This document shows positions 1-8,642 of a DNA stretch of 64,000 nucleotides, one piece after another; the stretch's first letter is position 1, and every line of letters begins with the position of its first letter. The notes below the pieces were generated by a model. That model was given only the letters and a program-made list of their open reading frames with translations. It was not told the DNA's origin and did no database searches. Source of the stretch: an uncultured bacterium (GTDB lineage Bacteria > Desulfobacterota > Desulfovibrionia > Desulfovibrionales > Desulfovibrionaceae). Made by a program: the position numbers and the translations under genes. The stretch covers positions 30,675-94,674 of the forward strand of contig CAJMLK010000003.1 of assembly GCA_905214305.1 (NCBI GenBank), in the 5' to 3' direction.

Positions 1-482
1 AGCGCTTGCACCGCATGGGCTATGCTCACAGTGTGGAAGCCTGGCATGAGGGCCGGCTGGTGGGTGGGCTGTATGGCGTGGGGCTAGGGCGGGCATTCTT
101 TGGCGAGTCGATGTTTCACGTCATGCCCGAAGCCTCGCGCGCTGCCCTGACGGGCCTTGTGGCCCTGTTGCGCCAGCGAGGCGTCATGTTGCTGGATTGC
201 CAGCAGGAAACCCCGCACATCATGAAGATGGGCGGGGTCCTGCTGCCGCGTGAGCGTTTTGTGCAAAAACTGGATCAGGCACTTGCGCCGGAATACCCTG
301 ACGGAATTTCAGGCCCTGGCGAATCTGTTTTGCCCGTCCGTACCAACGGAACTTGCGCTGATGCCGGACAGGCCGCTGTCTGCGATTCTGGTCAGGACAG
401 TGCCTGCGGCGCCATCTGGCAGCCCTGGCGGGAGCGCTATGACTACTCCTTGTCCAGCGGTTCGTGGGCGCTCAGATCGTAG
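1..482 (+). CDS. aat: leucyl/phenylalanyl-tRNA--protein transferase, C-terminal part (5' end outside window)
   Basis: Aat moves Leu or Phe from aminoacyl-tRNA to N-terminal Arg or Lys of proteins and so feeds the ClpAP N-end-rule pathway in the cytoplasm. The visible part opens with the family core: HRMGYAHSVEAW, then GGLYGVGLGRAFFGESMF, then DCQQETPH and a GG-LPRERF segment, which matches the catalytic half of Aat. The reading frame is open at the window edge, so the start is upstream. After the LPRERF segment about 65 residues remain that I cannot match to the family, whose members usually end soon after this point. This tail overlaps the convergent minus-strand gene by 40 bases. The tail may be a real extension or the result of a frameshift near position 280. 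Confidence 0.88.
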   Translation, partial: RLHRMGYAHSVEAWHEGRLVGGLYGVGLGRAFFGESMFHVMPEASRAALTGLVALLRQRGVMLLDCQQETPHIMKMGGVLLPRERFVQKLDQALAPEYPDGISGPGESVLPVRTNGTCADAGQAAVCDSGQDSACGAIWQPWRERYDYSLSSGSWALRS

Positions 483-937
483 TATCCGTGAGCCGCGAAG
501 GGCAGGTTGTAGTCGCGCACGGCGTCAAAGCGAATAAAGCCGGTGGTCTTGCCTTCGGGAATCTCCGCCAACGGGGCAACACCCAGGGGGACAGGGATGT
601 CCATCGGGCAGACAGTAATTTTTTCAATGTGTTCGGCGTAGCGTTCTTCAAGGTATGCCAGCAGGGCGCGGCTTTCTTCAGTGGTAAACGCTTCAAGAAC
701 GCAGCGCAGGGCGGCTTCTTCCGTAGCGCCCTGTAGCACTTCCGCCGGAATGGACGGGTCGGCGGGTGCTACCAGACCGAGACCGCGTATGGCTTCCAGC
801 TCGTCATCACCGGCGCCGGGCCTGAAAATCTGCACGTCAACGTGGCGGCGGCCCTTGAAGGTCTTGAGGGTTGCGGCCACAATGTAGATTCTGTCCAGCG
901 GCAGGTCGAACTGCGTGGGTACAAGGATTGTTTCCAT
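443..937 (-). CDS. conserved hypothetical protein, 164 aa
   Basis: I do not recognise a family. The protein is acidic and soluble, with no signal peptide, membrane segment or cysteine cluster; it opens METILVPTQFDLPLDRIYIV and ends in a GFIRFDAVRDYNLPFAAHGY stretch. It is divergent from uvrB with only 72 bases between the start codons, and convergent with aat, overlapping its end by 40 bases. The even composition, plausible length and position between known genes support a real gene. No function is proposed. Confidence 0.65.
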   Translation of the reverse strand: METILVPTQFDLPLDRIYIVAATLKTFKGRRHVDVQIFRPGAGDDELEAIRGLGLVAPADPSIPAEVLQGATEEAALRCVLEAFTTEESRALLAYLEERYAEHIEKITVCPMDIPVPLGVAPLAEIPEGKTTGFIRFDAVRDYNLPFAAHGYYDLSAHEPLDKE

Positions 938-1009
938 AGCACTTCCCGTTGTTAGTGTATTATTTCACACCTTCTTACCCCAAAACAGAACATGATGGAA
1001 GACAAGTTA

Positions 1010-3031
1010 ATGACCCCGTTCAGCATGGAGACTTCCTATACGCCCACCGGCGATCAGCCCGGAGCCATCAATGAACTGACGGCCAACCTTCAGGCTGGTG
1101 TGCCGGCGCAGGTTCTTCTGGGCGTTACCGGTTCGGGCAAAACATTCAGCATGGCGAATGTCATTGCCCGTTGCAATCGCCCGGCGCTGGTGCTTGCGCC
1201 CAACAAAACTCTGGCGGCCCAGCTGTATGGCGAATTTCGCGCGCTTTTTCCCCACAATGCCGTTGAGTATTTCGTCAGCTATTACGATTATTATCAGCCG
1301 GAAGCCTATGTTCCCGCATCAGATACCTACATTGAAAAAGACTCTTCCATCAATGACAATATAGACAAGCTGCGCCATGCCGCCACGCATGCCCTGCTGA
1401 CCAGACGTGATGTGATTATTGTGGCCTCTGTTTCATGCATCTACGGCCTCGGTTCGCCGGAATACTATGCCAAAATGGTGGTTCCGGTGGAAGTGGGTCA
1501 GCATTTTTCCATGGACAGGCTCATCACGCGTCTTGTGGAAGTGCATTACGAGCGCAATGACTACGACTTTCACCGTGGCACGTTCCGCGTGCGCGGTGAC
1601 GCTCTTGAAATTATCCCGGCCTATCATCACGAGCGCGCCCTGCGGCTGGAATTTTTTGGCGACGACATTGATTCCATGCGCGAAATAGATCCTCTCACGG
1701 GCGAAGTTCTGGCCGATGTAAGCAAAACCGTCATCTATCCGGCAAGTCACTTCGTATCCGCACAGGACAACCTCAAGCGCGCCGCCGGTGATATCCGTGC
1801 TGAACTGGCCGAGCGCCTTACCCTGTTCAAGCAGCAGGGCAAGCTGGTGGAGGCCCAGCGCCTTGAGCAGCGCACCCAGCTTGATCTTGAAATGATTGAA
1901 GAGCTTGGCTACTGCAATGGCATTGAAAACTATACCCGCCATCTGGACGGGCGTGTGGCAGGCGAGCCGCCTTCCTGCCTGCTCAACTATTTTCCCAAAG
2001 ATTTTCTTCTTTTTGTGGATGAATCGCATATCACCATTCCTCAGGTGGGGGGCATGTACAAAGGCGACCGCTCGCGCAAGCAGACGCTGGTTGACTACGG
2101 TTTTCGGCTGCCTTCGGCTCTGGACAACCGGCCCCTGCAATTCAACGAGTTTACGGCACTGCTCAATCAGGTGGTGTACGTGTCGGCCACGCCCGGCAAA
2201 TACGAAATGGATCAGGCCCAGGGCATCGTGGCCGAGCAGATCATCCGTCCCACAGGCCTTGTGGACCCCAGGGTGGAAGTGCGCCCCACCAAGGGGCAGA
2301 TGGAAGACCTGCTTGGCGAATGCCGGGGCTGTATCAGCCGGGGCGAGAGGGTGCTTGTAACCACCCTGACCAAGCGCATGGCCGAGGACCTTACGGAATA
2401 CTGCTGCAATATGGGCGTGCGGACACGCTATCTGCACTCGGACATTGATACCCTCGAGCGCATGCAGATCATCCGCGCCTTGCGTCTGGGTGAATTTGAC
2501 GTGCTGGTGGGCATCAACCTGCTGCGCGAGGGGCTTGATATTCCCGAAGTCTCTCTGGTCTGTATTCTTGATGCGGACAAGGAAGGTTTTTTGCGTTCCA
2601 CCGGTTCGCTTATTCAGACTTTCGGCCGTGCGGCCCGTAACGCCCAGGGGCGTGTCATTCTGTATGCCGACAAGATGACGGACTCAATGAAGGCCGCCAT
2701 GAGCGAAACGGCCCGCCGTCGCACCCGGCAGACAGAGTACAATGAAGAACACGGCATAACGCCTGTGAGCACGAGAAAAAGCCTTGAATCCCCGCTGGAT
2801 AGTTTGTATGTGGAAGATGGCGCCTCACGCGGGCGCGGCAAGGGGCGGGGCAAGGGCAAAGGGCAGGATGCGGACGCAAGCCCGCTTACCGCCGAAGATA
2901 CGGCCCTGCTGGTGGCAAGGCTCGAAAAGGAAATGCGTCAGGCCGCCCGCGACCTTGAGTTTGAGCAGGCGGCGCAACTGCGTGACCGCATCCGTGTTTT
3001 GCGGGCGCGGCTGATTGCGTTGCCGGACTGA
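1010..3031 (+). CDS. uvrB: excinuclease ABC subunit B
   Basis: UvrB is the damage-verifying helicase of nucleotide excision repair; it receives DNA from UvrA and recruits UvrC. Visible marks are the Walker A motif GVTGSGKT near residue 40, the beta-hairpin YYDYYQPEAYVP that inserts behind the lesion, a DESH Walker B motif, the helicase motif near LLREGLDIPEVSLV, and a C-terminal UVR domain (LEKEMRQAARDLEFEQAAQLRD) that contacts UvrC. Length, 673 aa, is normal. I start at 1010 because GGAAG at 997-1001 is well placed for it; an in-frame ATG at 992 would add six residues but has no ribosome site. A Gly/Arg/Lys-rich linker lies just before the UVR domain. Confidence 0.97.
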   Translation: MTPFSMETSYTPTGDQPGAINELTANLQAGVPAQVLLGVTGSGKTFSMANVIARCNRPALVLAPNKTLAAQLYGEFRALFPHNAVEYFVSYYDYYQPEAYVPASDTYIEKDSSINDNIDKLRHAATHALLTRRDVIIVASVSCIYGLGSPEYYAKMVVPVEVGQHFSMDRLITRLVEVHYERNDYDFHRGTFRVRGDALEIIPAYHHERALRLEFFGDDIDSMREIDPLTGEVLADVSKTVIYPASHFVSAQDNLKRAAGDIRAELAERLTLFKQQGKLVEAQRLEQRTQLDLEMIEELGYCNGIENYTRHLDGRVAGEPPSCLLNYFPKDFLLFVDESHITIPQVGGMYKGDRSRKQTLVDYGFRLPSALDNRPLQFNEFTALLNQVVYVSATPGKYEMDQAQGIVAEQIIRPTGLVDPRVEVRPTKGQMEDLLGECRGCISRGERVLVTTLTKRMAEDLTEYCCNMGVRTRYLHSDIDTLERMQIIRALRLGEFDVLVGINLLREGLDIPEVSLVCILDADKEGFLRSTGSLIQTFGRAARNAQGRVILYADKMTDSMKAAMSETARRRTRQTEYNEEHGITPVSTRKSLESPLDSLYVEDGASRGRGKGRGKGKGQDADASPLTAEDTALLVARLEKEMRQAARDLEFEQAAQLRDRIRVLRARLIALPD

Positions 3032-3052
3032 AAGAGGGGCGCGTCAGAGGCG

Positions 3053-3093
3053 TTTGACTTTGAAAATATACATGCTCAAAGCTGGTCTGCTCC
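3053..3093 (+). repeat. right-end fragment of dispersed repeat family 1
   Basis: This stretch directly follows the uvrB stop and matches the right end of the copy at 31884-32200: a TTTGA-AATATACATGCTCAAA palindrome-like core followed by GCTGGTCTGCTC. Only the end of the element is present. The rest of the uvrB-ligA gap, to 3285, holds nothing else I can name. Confidence 0.6.
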
Positions 3094-3285
3094 AGAAATG
3101 TTTGCGGGGGAAGGACATTTTTGCAAAATGGTCGCCCTGCCCGCAGTGTTTGTCGTAAATTGCTATTGTTTCAATGTGTTGCATGAAGTGGGGCAGGGGG
3201 CAGGAAGCACCCTTGCAGATGTGGCACAGCCCTTTCGTGTATGGCACAGCCTCAACGTTGAAGAATTCCAGTACAAAGGTCTTTC

Positions 3286-5424
3286 ATGGCACAGAAGAAC
3301 GGACATCAGGGCGGGCAGTCGCAGCACAGCCTTTTCTCCTCCGGCCCAACGGACGAGGAGCGTCGGCGCGCGCAGTGGCTCACGGCCGAGCTTGAGCGCC
3401 ACAACCGGCTTTACCACACGCTGGACAGGCCCGAAATCAGCGATGAGCAGTTTGACGCCCTGTTTCGTGAATTGCAGGAGCTGGAAATCCGCTGGCCGGA
3501 GCTGCGCTCGCCCCATTCACCAACCTTGCGTGTGGGGGGGGGATTGCTGGACGGTCTCGCAAAAAAGGCCCACAGCCTGCAGATGTATGGTCTGGATAAC
3601 GTATTTTCAGCCGGGCAGTGGCAGGAATTTGCGGAGCGCATGGTTCGCGCCTGGGGCGTTGATGTAAACGGGCCCCTGCCGGAAGGCTTCTGGTGTGATC
3701 CCAAACTGGATGGTCTGGCTCTGGAGATCATCTACGTCAATGGCGTGCTGCAGGAAGCCCTTACCCGTGGTGACGGCGAAGTGGGCGAAGTTGTCACCGA
3801 AGCCGTGCGCACCATACGTACTGTCCCCCTGCGGCTCGCAGGGGCGGGACCTTTTCCTGCCAGACTTGAGGTACGAGGCGAAGTTGTCATGTACAAGAAG
3901 GACTTTGCCGTCCTTAATGAAAAGCAGGAAGCCCTCGGCCTGAAAACCTTTGCCAATCCCAGAAATGCCGCGGCAGGAACCCTGCGCCAGCTCGATACTT
4001 CCATTATCGGTTCGCGACCCTTGCGTTTTCTGGCCTACAGCCTGGGTCAGGCGCTTTGGTCGCCCGCGCCCGCGTGCCAGTTGCAGTCCGAGGTTATGGC
4101 CCGGCTTGAAGAATACGGTTTTCTTACCCCGCCGGACGGCAAGCTGTGCCGCAGCGTGGGGGAAGTGCAGGAGTACGCCCAGTGGGTCAGGGAGCGCCGT
4201 GCCGATTTTCTTATGGAAATTGATGGGGCTGTTGCCAAGCTCGACAACCTTGAAGCGCAGCAGGCGCTCGGCTTCACCGCGCGTGCGCCGCGTTTTGCCG
4301 TGGCCTTTAAATTTCCGGCGGAACTGGCGCAGACCCTGCTGAAAGATATTGAGATACAGGTGGGCCGTACAGGCGTGCTCACTCCCGTGGCGATGCTTGA
4401 GCCTGTATCTGTAGGGGGCGTCATGGTTTCGCGCGCCACCCTGCACAATGAGGACGAAATTCGCAACCGCGATGTGCGTGTGGGTGATATGGTCATGGTA
4501 CGCCGCGCGGGCGATGTTATTCCCGAGGTGGTGGGGCCGGTGCTGGAAAAGCGCCCGGAAAATGCTCAGGAGTATGTTTTTCCCCACACCTGCCCGGCGT
4601 GCGGCCAGCCTGTGTACCGGGAAGAGGGCGAAGCGGCCTGGCGGTGTGAAAATATGGCCTGTTCTGCCATCCGCCTTCGGGCCATCACGCATTTTGTGTC
4701 CAAGGCCGGGCTGGATATCGCGGGCGTTGGGCAGAAATGGATAGAACAACTGGTCAGCAGCGGGCGCGTGCAGTCTCCTGCGGATCTTTTTACCCTTACG
4801 GTGCAGGAACTGCTGGGTTTTGAGCGCATGGGAGAGGTGCTGGCCCAAAAGTTTGTGGACGCGCTTGCCCGTGCAGTGCATTCCGCCACGCTGCCGCGCC
4901 TCATCAGTGCTCTGGGCATACGGCATGTGGGCGAGCAGACCGCCCGCACCCTGGCATCGCATTTCGAAACATTGGATGCGCTGGAAAACGCTACAGCGGA
5001 AACGCTGTTGAGCCTGCCTGACGTGGGGCCTGAAGTGGCGTCATCCATTCATAATTTTTTCAACAGCCCCGCCAACAGGGAGCAGCTTGAGCGCTTCAGG
5101 ACCTTGGGCCTGTGGCCGCGCGGTGGCCGTTCCGGCAGTGGTTCCGGCGGGGGCACAGCCGGGGGCGGCCCGATGTCCGGCCCGCTGGCAGGGAAAAATA
5201 TTCTTTTTACCGGAACACTGAGCATGCCGCGCGGTGAAGCCGAAAAACTGGCCGAAGCCGCGGGGGCCACACCGCTTGGCGGCGTCAGCAAAAAGCTTGA
5301 TTACCTTGTGGCTGGCGAAAAGGCTGGCAGCAAGCTTGGAAAAGCGCAGGCTCTGGGCGTGACGGTGCTTACCGAAGAGGAATTTATGACCATGTTGCGT
5401 GAAGCCGCCGCGGCTTCGGAATAA
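3286..5424 (+). CDS. ligA: NAD-dependent DNA ligase
   Basis: LigA seals nicks in replication and repair using NAD. The adenylated lysine is K140 in the motif CDPKLDGLAL. The order is domain Ia/adenylation, OB fold (residues near VGRTGVLTPVAMLEPV), a four-cysteine zinc finger (CPACG then CENMACS), helix-hairpin-helix repeats (LPDVGPEVASSI) and a C-terminal BRCT domain after a Gly/Ser-rich linker. Length, 712 aa, is slightly above the usual 670 because of an N-terminal extension and the glycine linker. AAAGG at 3275-3279 supports the start. dapB follows after 23 bases, probably on the same transcript. Confidence 0.97.
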   Translation: MAQKNGHQGGQSQHSLFSSGPTDEERRRAQWLTAELERHNRLYHTLDRPEISDEQFDALFRELQELEIRWPELRSPHSPTLRVGGGLLDGLAKKAHSLQMYGLDNVFSAGQWQEFAERMVRAWGVDVNGPLPEGFWCDPKLDGLALEIIYVNGVLQEALTRGDGEVGEVVTEAVRTIRTVPLRLAGAGPFPARLEVRGEVVMYKKDFAVLNEKQEALGLKTFANPRNAAAGTLRQLDTSIIGSRPLRFLAYSLGQALWSPAPACQLQSEVMARLEEYGFLTPPDGKLCRSVGEVQEYAQWVRERRADFLMEIDGAVAKLDNLEAQQALGFTARAPRFAVAFKFPAELAQTLLKDIEIQVGRTGVLTPVAMLEPVSVGGVMVSRATLHNEDEIRNRDVRVGDMVMVRRAGDVIPEVVGPVLEKRPENAQEYVFPHTCPACGQPVYREEGEAAWRCENMACSAIRLRAITHFVSKAGLDIAGVGQKWIEQLVSSGRVQSPADLFTLTVQELLGFERMGEVLAQKFVDALARAVHSATLPRLISALGIRHVGEQTARTLASHFETLDALENATAETLLSLPDVGPEVASSIHNFFNSPANREQLERFRTLGLWPRGGRSGSGSGGGTAGGGPMSGPLAGKNILFTGTLSMPRGEAEKLAEAAGATPLGGVSKKLDYLVAGEKAGSKLGKAQALGVTVLTEEEFMTMLREAAAASE

Positions 5425-5447
5425 TTTGAATACAAAGCGAGCAAAGC

Positions 5448-6227
5448 ATGAGTACAGCCATCATCGTGGTAGGGGCCAACGGGCGCATGGGCAGAACCAT
5501 CAGCCATCTGGCGGCGACAGAGCCTGCCTTTAGTCTGGCGGGGCTGGTAGACAGCAGGGAGCATGTAGAAAATCTGGCAGGAGCGTCCTGCCCCGTGGGT
5601 GATAGCCTTGCGGCGGTGCTGCCCAAAGCGCCGGGCGCGGTGGCCATCGACTTTACGGCCCCGGCCGTGAGCCTGCAGTCGGCCCGTGCTGTGGCCGAAA
5701 CCGGAAACGCTCTGGTTATCGGCACAACGGGCTTTACGGACGCGGAAAAGGACGAACTGCACGAACTGGCGAAAAAAGCTCCCATTTTCTGGGCTTCCAA
5801 CATGAGCATCGGCGTCAACGTGCTGTGCAAGATTTTGCCGGAACTGACCCGTGCCCTTGGCGATGCCTATGATATCGAGATGGTTGAGCTGCACCATAAC
5901 CGCAAAAAGGACAGCCCCAGCGGTACGGCCCTGACCCTTGGCGAATGCCTGGCAGAGGCGCGCGGCTGGCAGCTCAACGATGTGCGCTGTTCTGCCCGCG
6001 ACGGCATTATCGGCGAGAGGCCCAAAGCCCAGATCGGCATACAGGCCATACGCGGCGGCGATGTGGTGGGCGTGCACACGGTATATTTTATGGGCCCCGG
6101 CGAGCGCATTGAGGTGACGCATCAGGCCCATTCGCGCGATACCTTTGCTCAGGGCGCGCTGCGGGCGGCCGGCTGGCTGGCTGGGCAGAAGCCGGGCAAG
6201 CTGTATGGCATGCGCGACATGTTCTGA
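5448..6227 (+). CDS. dapB: 4-hydroxy-tetrahydrodipicolinate reductase
   Basis: DapB reduces the product of DapA to tetrahydrodipicolinate in lysine and diaminopimelate synthesis. The N-terminal nucleotide-binding loop GANGRMGR and the substrate motif HHNRKKDSPSGTA with its catalytic His and Lys are plain, and the 259-aa length is typical. It lies 23 bases after ligA. A strong hairpin at 6376-6423 ends the transcript. Confidence 0.96.
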   Translation: MSTAIIVVGANGRMGRTISHLAATEPAFSLAGLVDSREHVENLAGASCPVGDSLAAVLPKAPGAVAIDFTAPAVSLQSARAVAETGNALVIGTTGFTDAEKDELHELAKKAPIFWASNMSIGVNVLCKILPELTRALGDAYDIEMVELHHNRKKDSPSGTALTLGECLAEARGWQLNDVRCSARDGIIGERPKAQIGIQAIRGGDVVGVHTVYFMGPGERIEVTHQAHSRDTFAQGALRAAGWLAGQKPGKLYGMRDMF

Positions 6228-6267
6228 TGCCCAGTGATGCGCGCGTTGCAGGGCAGCTTGAGCGTTG

Positions 6268-6310
6268 GAGCAACTGGAGAAATTTCAAGTGTTAAATGCT
6301 CTAGTTGCCC
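6268..6310. repeat. short hairpin repeat (family 3)
   Basis: An imperfect inverted repeat: GAGCAACT on the left pairs with AGTTGCCC on the right, and the interior reads ATTTCAAGTGTTAAATGCTCT. The interior recurs at 49795-49818 and as the left end of the family 2 copies at 13055 and 32983. It lies just after dapB and could also shape the 3' end of its mRNA. Confidence 0.5.
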
Positions 6311-6375
6311 GGTTGCGCACCGAAATGAGCGTGCCGTTACCTTTTAACCATGCATTCTCAAAGGTAATCTGCTAC

Positions 6376-6426
6376 AAGGCCCTTTTCAGCCCGCTGCTTG
6401 TGCGGCGGGCTGAAAAGGGCCTTTTT
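6376..6426. terminator. rho-independent terminator between convergent dapB and the phosphofructokinase gene
   Basis: A 19-base perfect stem (6376-6394 with 6405-6423) around a 10-base loop, ending in CTTTTT on the plus strand. It serves dapB and may also stop minus-strand transcription. Confidence 0.88.
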
Positions 6427-6476
6427 GTGCAGGGGCTGCTTGCACAGCCGTTTCAGCAATTCGGGGAAAAGGTGGT

Positions 6477-7784
6477 TTACACCGGCGGCAGCATGCCTTT
6501 GAGCATGCCCTGTCCCGTGGATTCAAGCACGGCACGCCACAGGTCGGAGTAGATGTTGAGCTTGCGGCGCTTGCGTGTGACCAGTTCCAGAGGCAGGTGC
6601 ACGTACCGGTCCTGAATCTTGCCCACCACCATATGGGTGCGGCCCGCCATGGCGGCATGCACCGCATATTGGCCAAGAAAGCCGCAATAGACCTTGTCAT
6701 TGGCGCTGGCGGGGATGGAGCGGATGATATAGCTGGGGTCAATATACTTTATGGAATGGGCCAGTCCGCGCGCGTCCAGATAGGCGTTGATGGAGGTGCG
6801 CAGGAGTTCGGAGATGTCACCCAGCACCGGATTGCCCGAAGCATCGGTTCCGTTCTGTTCTGTCAGCAGGTGCTGCCCGGCCCCCTCGGCGGCAACGATG
6901 ACGGCATGCCCGCGTGCTTTCAGTCGTTCTTCCAGTGCCGGCAAAAGCCCCCCTTCACCTTCAAGGCAGAACGGGGCTTCGGGGATGAGCACAAAGTTGA
7001 CTTCCTTGAGGGCCAGTGCGGCCCGTGCCGCAATAAAGCCCGATTCGCGCCCCATAAGCTTCACAAGCCCGATGCCGTTGGGGACGCCGCACGCCTCGGT
7101 GTGGGCGCATTCAATGGCTTCTGTGGCCTTGTAGACGGCGGTTTCAAACCCGAAGGACTGGGGGATGAAGTTGATGTCGTTATCAATGGTTTTGGGAATG
7201 CCGATAACGGCAAGCTTCAGGTTGCGGGCCTGTATTTCGGTGCTGATGGCCTGTGCGGCCTTCATTGTGCCATCGCCGCCGATCACGAAGAGAATATTGA
7301 CATTGCTGCGTTCAAGCGTGTCTACAATTTCTTCGGCGGACTGCGGCCCGCGTGAGGAGCCGAGCATGGTTCCGCCAAAGCGGTGTATGTCTGCCACGCC
7401 TTTGGGCGTCAGCTCCTGGAGGTTATGCCCGTATTTGGGGATAAAGCCTTCAAGGCCGTAAGGAATACCCAGTATGGACGGCACGTTGTATGCGTGAAAT
7501 GCCTCCATCACAATGGCACGTATGACGTCGTTGATGCCGGGGCAGAGGCCGCCACAGGTCACGATGGCGCACTTGGCCCGCGTGGAATCGAAATAAAGCT
7601 TTTTACGCGGTCCGGCAGCCTCAAGGCATACGCCGAAGGCTTTGCCCGCCTCGTCTGTCAGCTCTTCATCCACAAATATCTGTATGGTCCTGTGGTCGGC
7701 CCAGGTGCGATAGGGCAAATGGGAGTCGAGCTTGCAGGGGCCAAGGGTGCGTATCTCCGTTTGCAGCGTGCATTCTTTATTCAT
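6477..7784 (-). CDS. ATP-dependent 6-phosphofructokinase (group II/clade X type)
   Basis: Phosphorylates fructose 6-phosphate in glycolysis. Family marks are the CGGLCPGIN loop, FVIGGDGTMKAA and PKTIDNDI. The glycine in GGDGT (where pyrophosphate-dependent enzymes carry Asp) argues for ATP as donor, while PKTIDND places it in the clade of long bacterial and protist enzymes; at 435 aa it is longer than the 320-aa E. coli PfkA type. A GAGG ribosome site precedes the ATG. The HD-domain gene lies 17 bases upstream on the same strand, so the two are probably co-transcribed. Confidence 0.9.
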   Translation of the reverse strand: MNKECTLQTEIRTLGPCKLDSHLPYRTWADHRTIQIFVDEELTDEAGKAFGVCLEAAGPRKKLYFDSTRAKCAIVTCGGLCPGINDVIRAIVMEAFHAYNVPSILGIPYGLEGFIPKYGHNLQELTPKGVADIHRFGGTMLGSSRGPQSAEEIVDTLERSNVNILFVIGGDGTMKAAQAISTEIQARNLKLAVIGIPKTIDNDINFIPQSFGFETAVYKATEAIECAHTEACGVPNGIGLVKLMGRESGFIAARAALALKEVNFVLIPEAPFCLEGEGGLLPALEERLKARGHAVIVAAEGAGQHLLTEQNGTDASGNPVLGDISELLRTSINAYLDARGLAHSIKYIDPSYIIRSIPASANDKVYCGFLGQYAVHAAMAGRTHMVVGKIQDRYVHLPLELVTRKRRKLNIYSDLWRAVLESTGQGMLKGMLPPV

Positions 7785-7801
7785 ACCGGCCTCGCGCGTG
7801 T

Positions 7802-8359
7802 TTATTTGCTCAGTCCAAGTTCATCGGCGCTGGCGCGCATGGCCTCGATGGACAGGGCCAAAAACTCGTCCAGATCAAGCCCGGCCTCTGTACACTGCCG
7901 TATGTTGTCACGGCTGACACTGGCCGCAAATGCCTTGTCCTTCATTTTTTTCTTGATGCTTTTGACCTCCATGCCCTCCATGCCCGTGGGGCGCATAAGG
8001 GCAGCCGCGCTGATAAGGCCGGTGACGCTTTCGCCGCAGCGCAGGGCGTAGTCAAAACGGGTGGCGGGTTGTGCGCCATTCATTTCACCGGCATGGGCGC
8101 GTATGGCTGCAAGAGCAGGCTCGGGCAGATGCCCGGCCAGCATGTCGGCCGTGTCCAGGCCGTGGCGCGCGGGGTTTTCAGCCGTAACCGGATAGTCAAG
8201 GTCATGCAGAAGCCCCGTGATGCTCCACAGATCGGCATCTTCGTCAAGGCGGGCAGCCAGAGCGCGCATGATTGCCTCGGCAGCCAGGGCATGCTGCATA
8301 AGAGAAGGGGGCGTGTTGTGGTCGGCCAGAAGTTTCAGTGCTTGGTCTCTTTGTATCAT
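7802..8359 (-). CDS. HD-domain protein (predicted metal-dependent phosphohydrolase)
   Basis: A 185-aa soluble protein with the HD motif in WSITGLLHDLDYPV and further histidines in RHGLDTADML and AIRAHAGEMNG, the usual metal ligands of this class. Substrate is unknown; relatives are often annotated as hydrolases linked to nucleotide signalling. An open frame continues upstream to 8659, but GGGAG placed 8 bases before the ATG at 8359 decides the start. It is upstream of the phosphofructokinase gene in a likely operon. Confidence 0.8.
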   Translation of the reverse strand: MIQRDQALKLLADHNTPPSLMQHALAAEAIMRALAARLDEDADLWSITGLLHDLDYPVTAENPARHGLDTADMLAGHLPEPALAAIRAHAGEMNGAQPATRFDYALRCGESVTGLISAAALMRPTGMEGMEVKSIKKKMKDKAFAASVSRDNIRQCTEAGLDLDEFLALSIEAMRASADELGLSK

Positions 8360-8642
8360 GGCATTGTCTCCCATATCCTTTTTAATGTAGAACAGGGTAG
8401 TGGCGAAGGCAAGTCGGCCGGCGGGCAGCCATTGGTCAGGCGCACGGCGCCCGCTGGCGTCTGGCGCGCCGCCCTGCGGCCCTGCGGGCATCTGCCGGGC
8501 AGGGGCACGGGTGGGCGTCAGGCTTGGGCGCGTGCTGCCTTCATGCCGCAACCTGTTGCTGTGGAAAGGCCCCAGTGTTGACAGCGGGCGTTTTATGGCC
8601 GAAAAGAAACTCTTCGGAAATCGTCTCACAAGGTTTAGTATC

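Noticed and set aside
992..1009. Upstream ATG that would extend UvrB by six residues
   Set aside because: GGAAG at 997-1001 serves the ATG at 1010 and would lie inside the longer coding region.
1433..2437. Long open frames on the opposite strand of uvrB, and likewise inside ligA, recJ, the sulfotransferase, the phosphofructokinase and the che genes
   Set aside because: These are shadow frames of strongly coding G+C-rich genes; none shows a family motif or ribosome site.
3222..3237. TGGCAC-N5-TTTC, a sigma-54-like promoter before ligA, with a second TGGCAC at 3242
   Set aside because: The -12 element lacks the required GC (TTTC in place of TTGC), and sigma-54 control of a DNA ligase is unlikely.
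3098..3667. Plus-strand open frame starting before ligA and overlapping its first 380 bases
   Set aside because: The overlapping part is a shadow of ligA, and the upstream part has no coding character.
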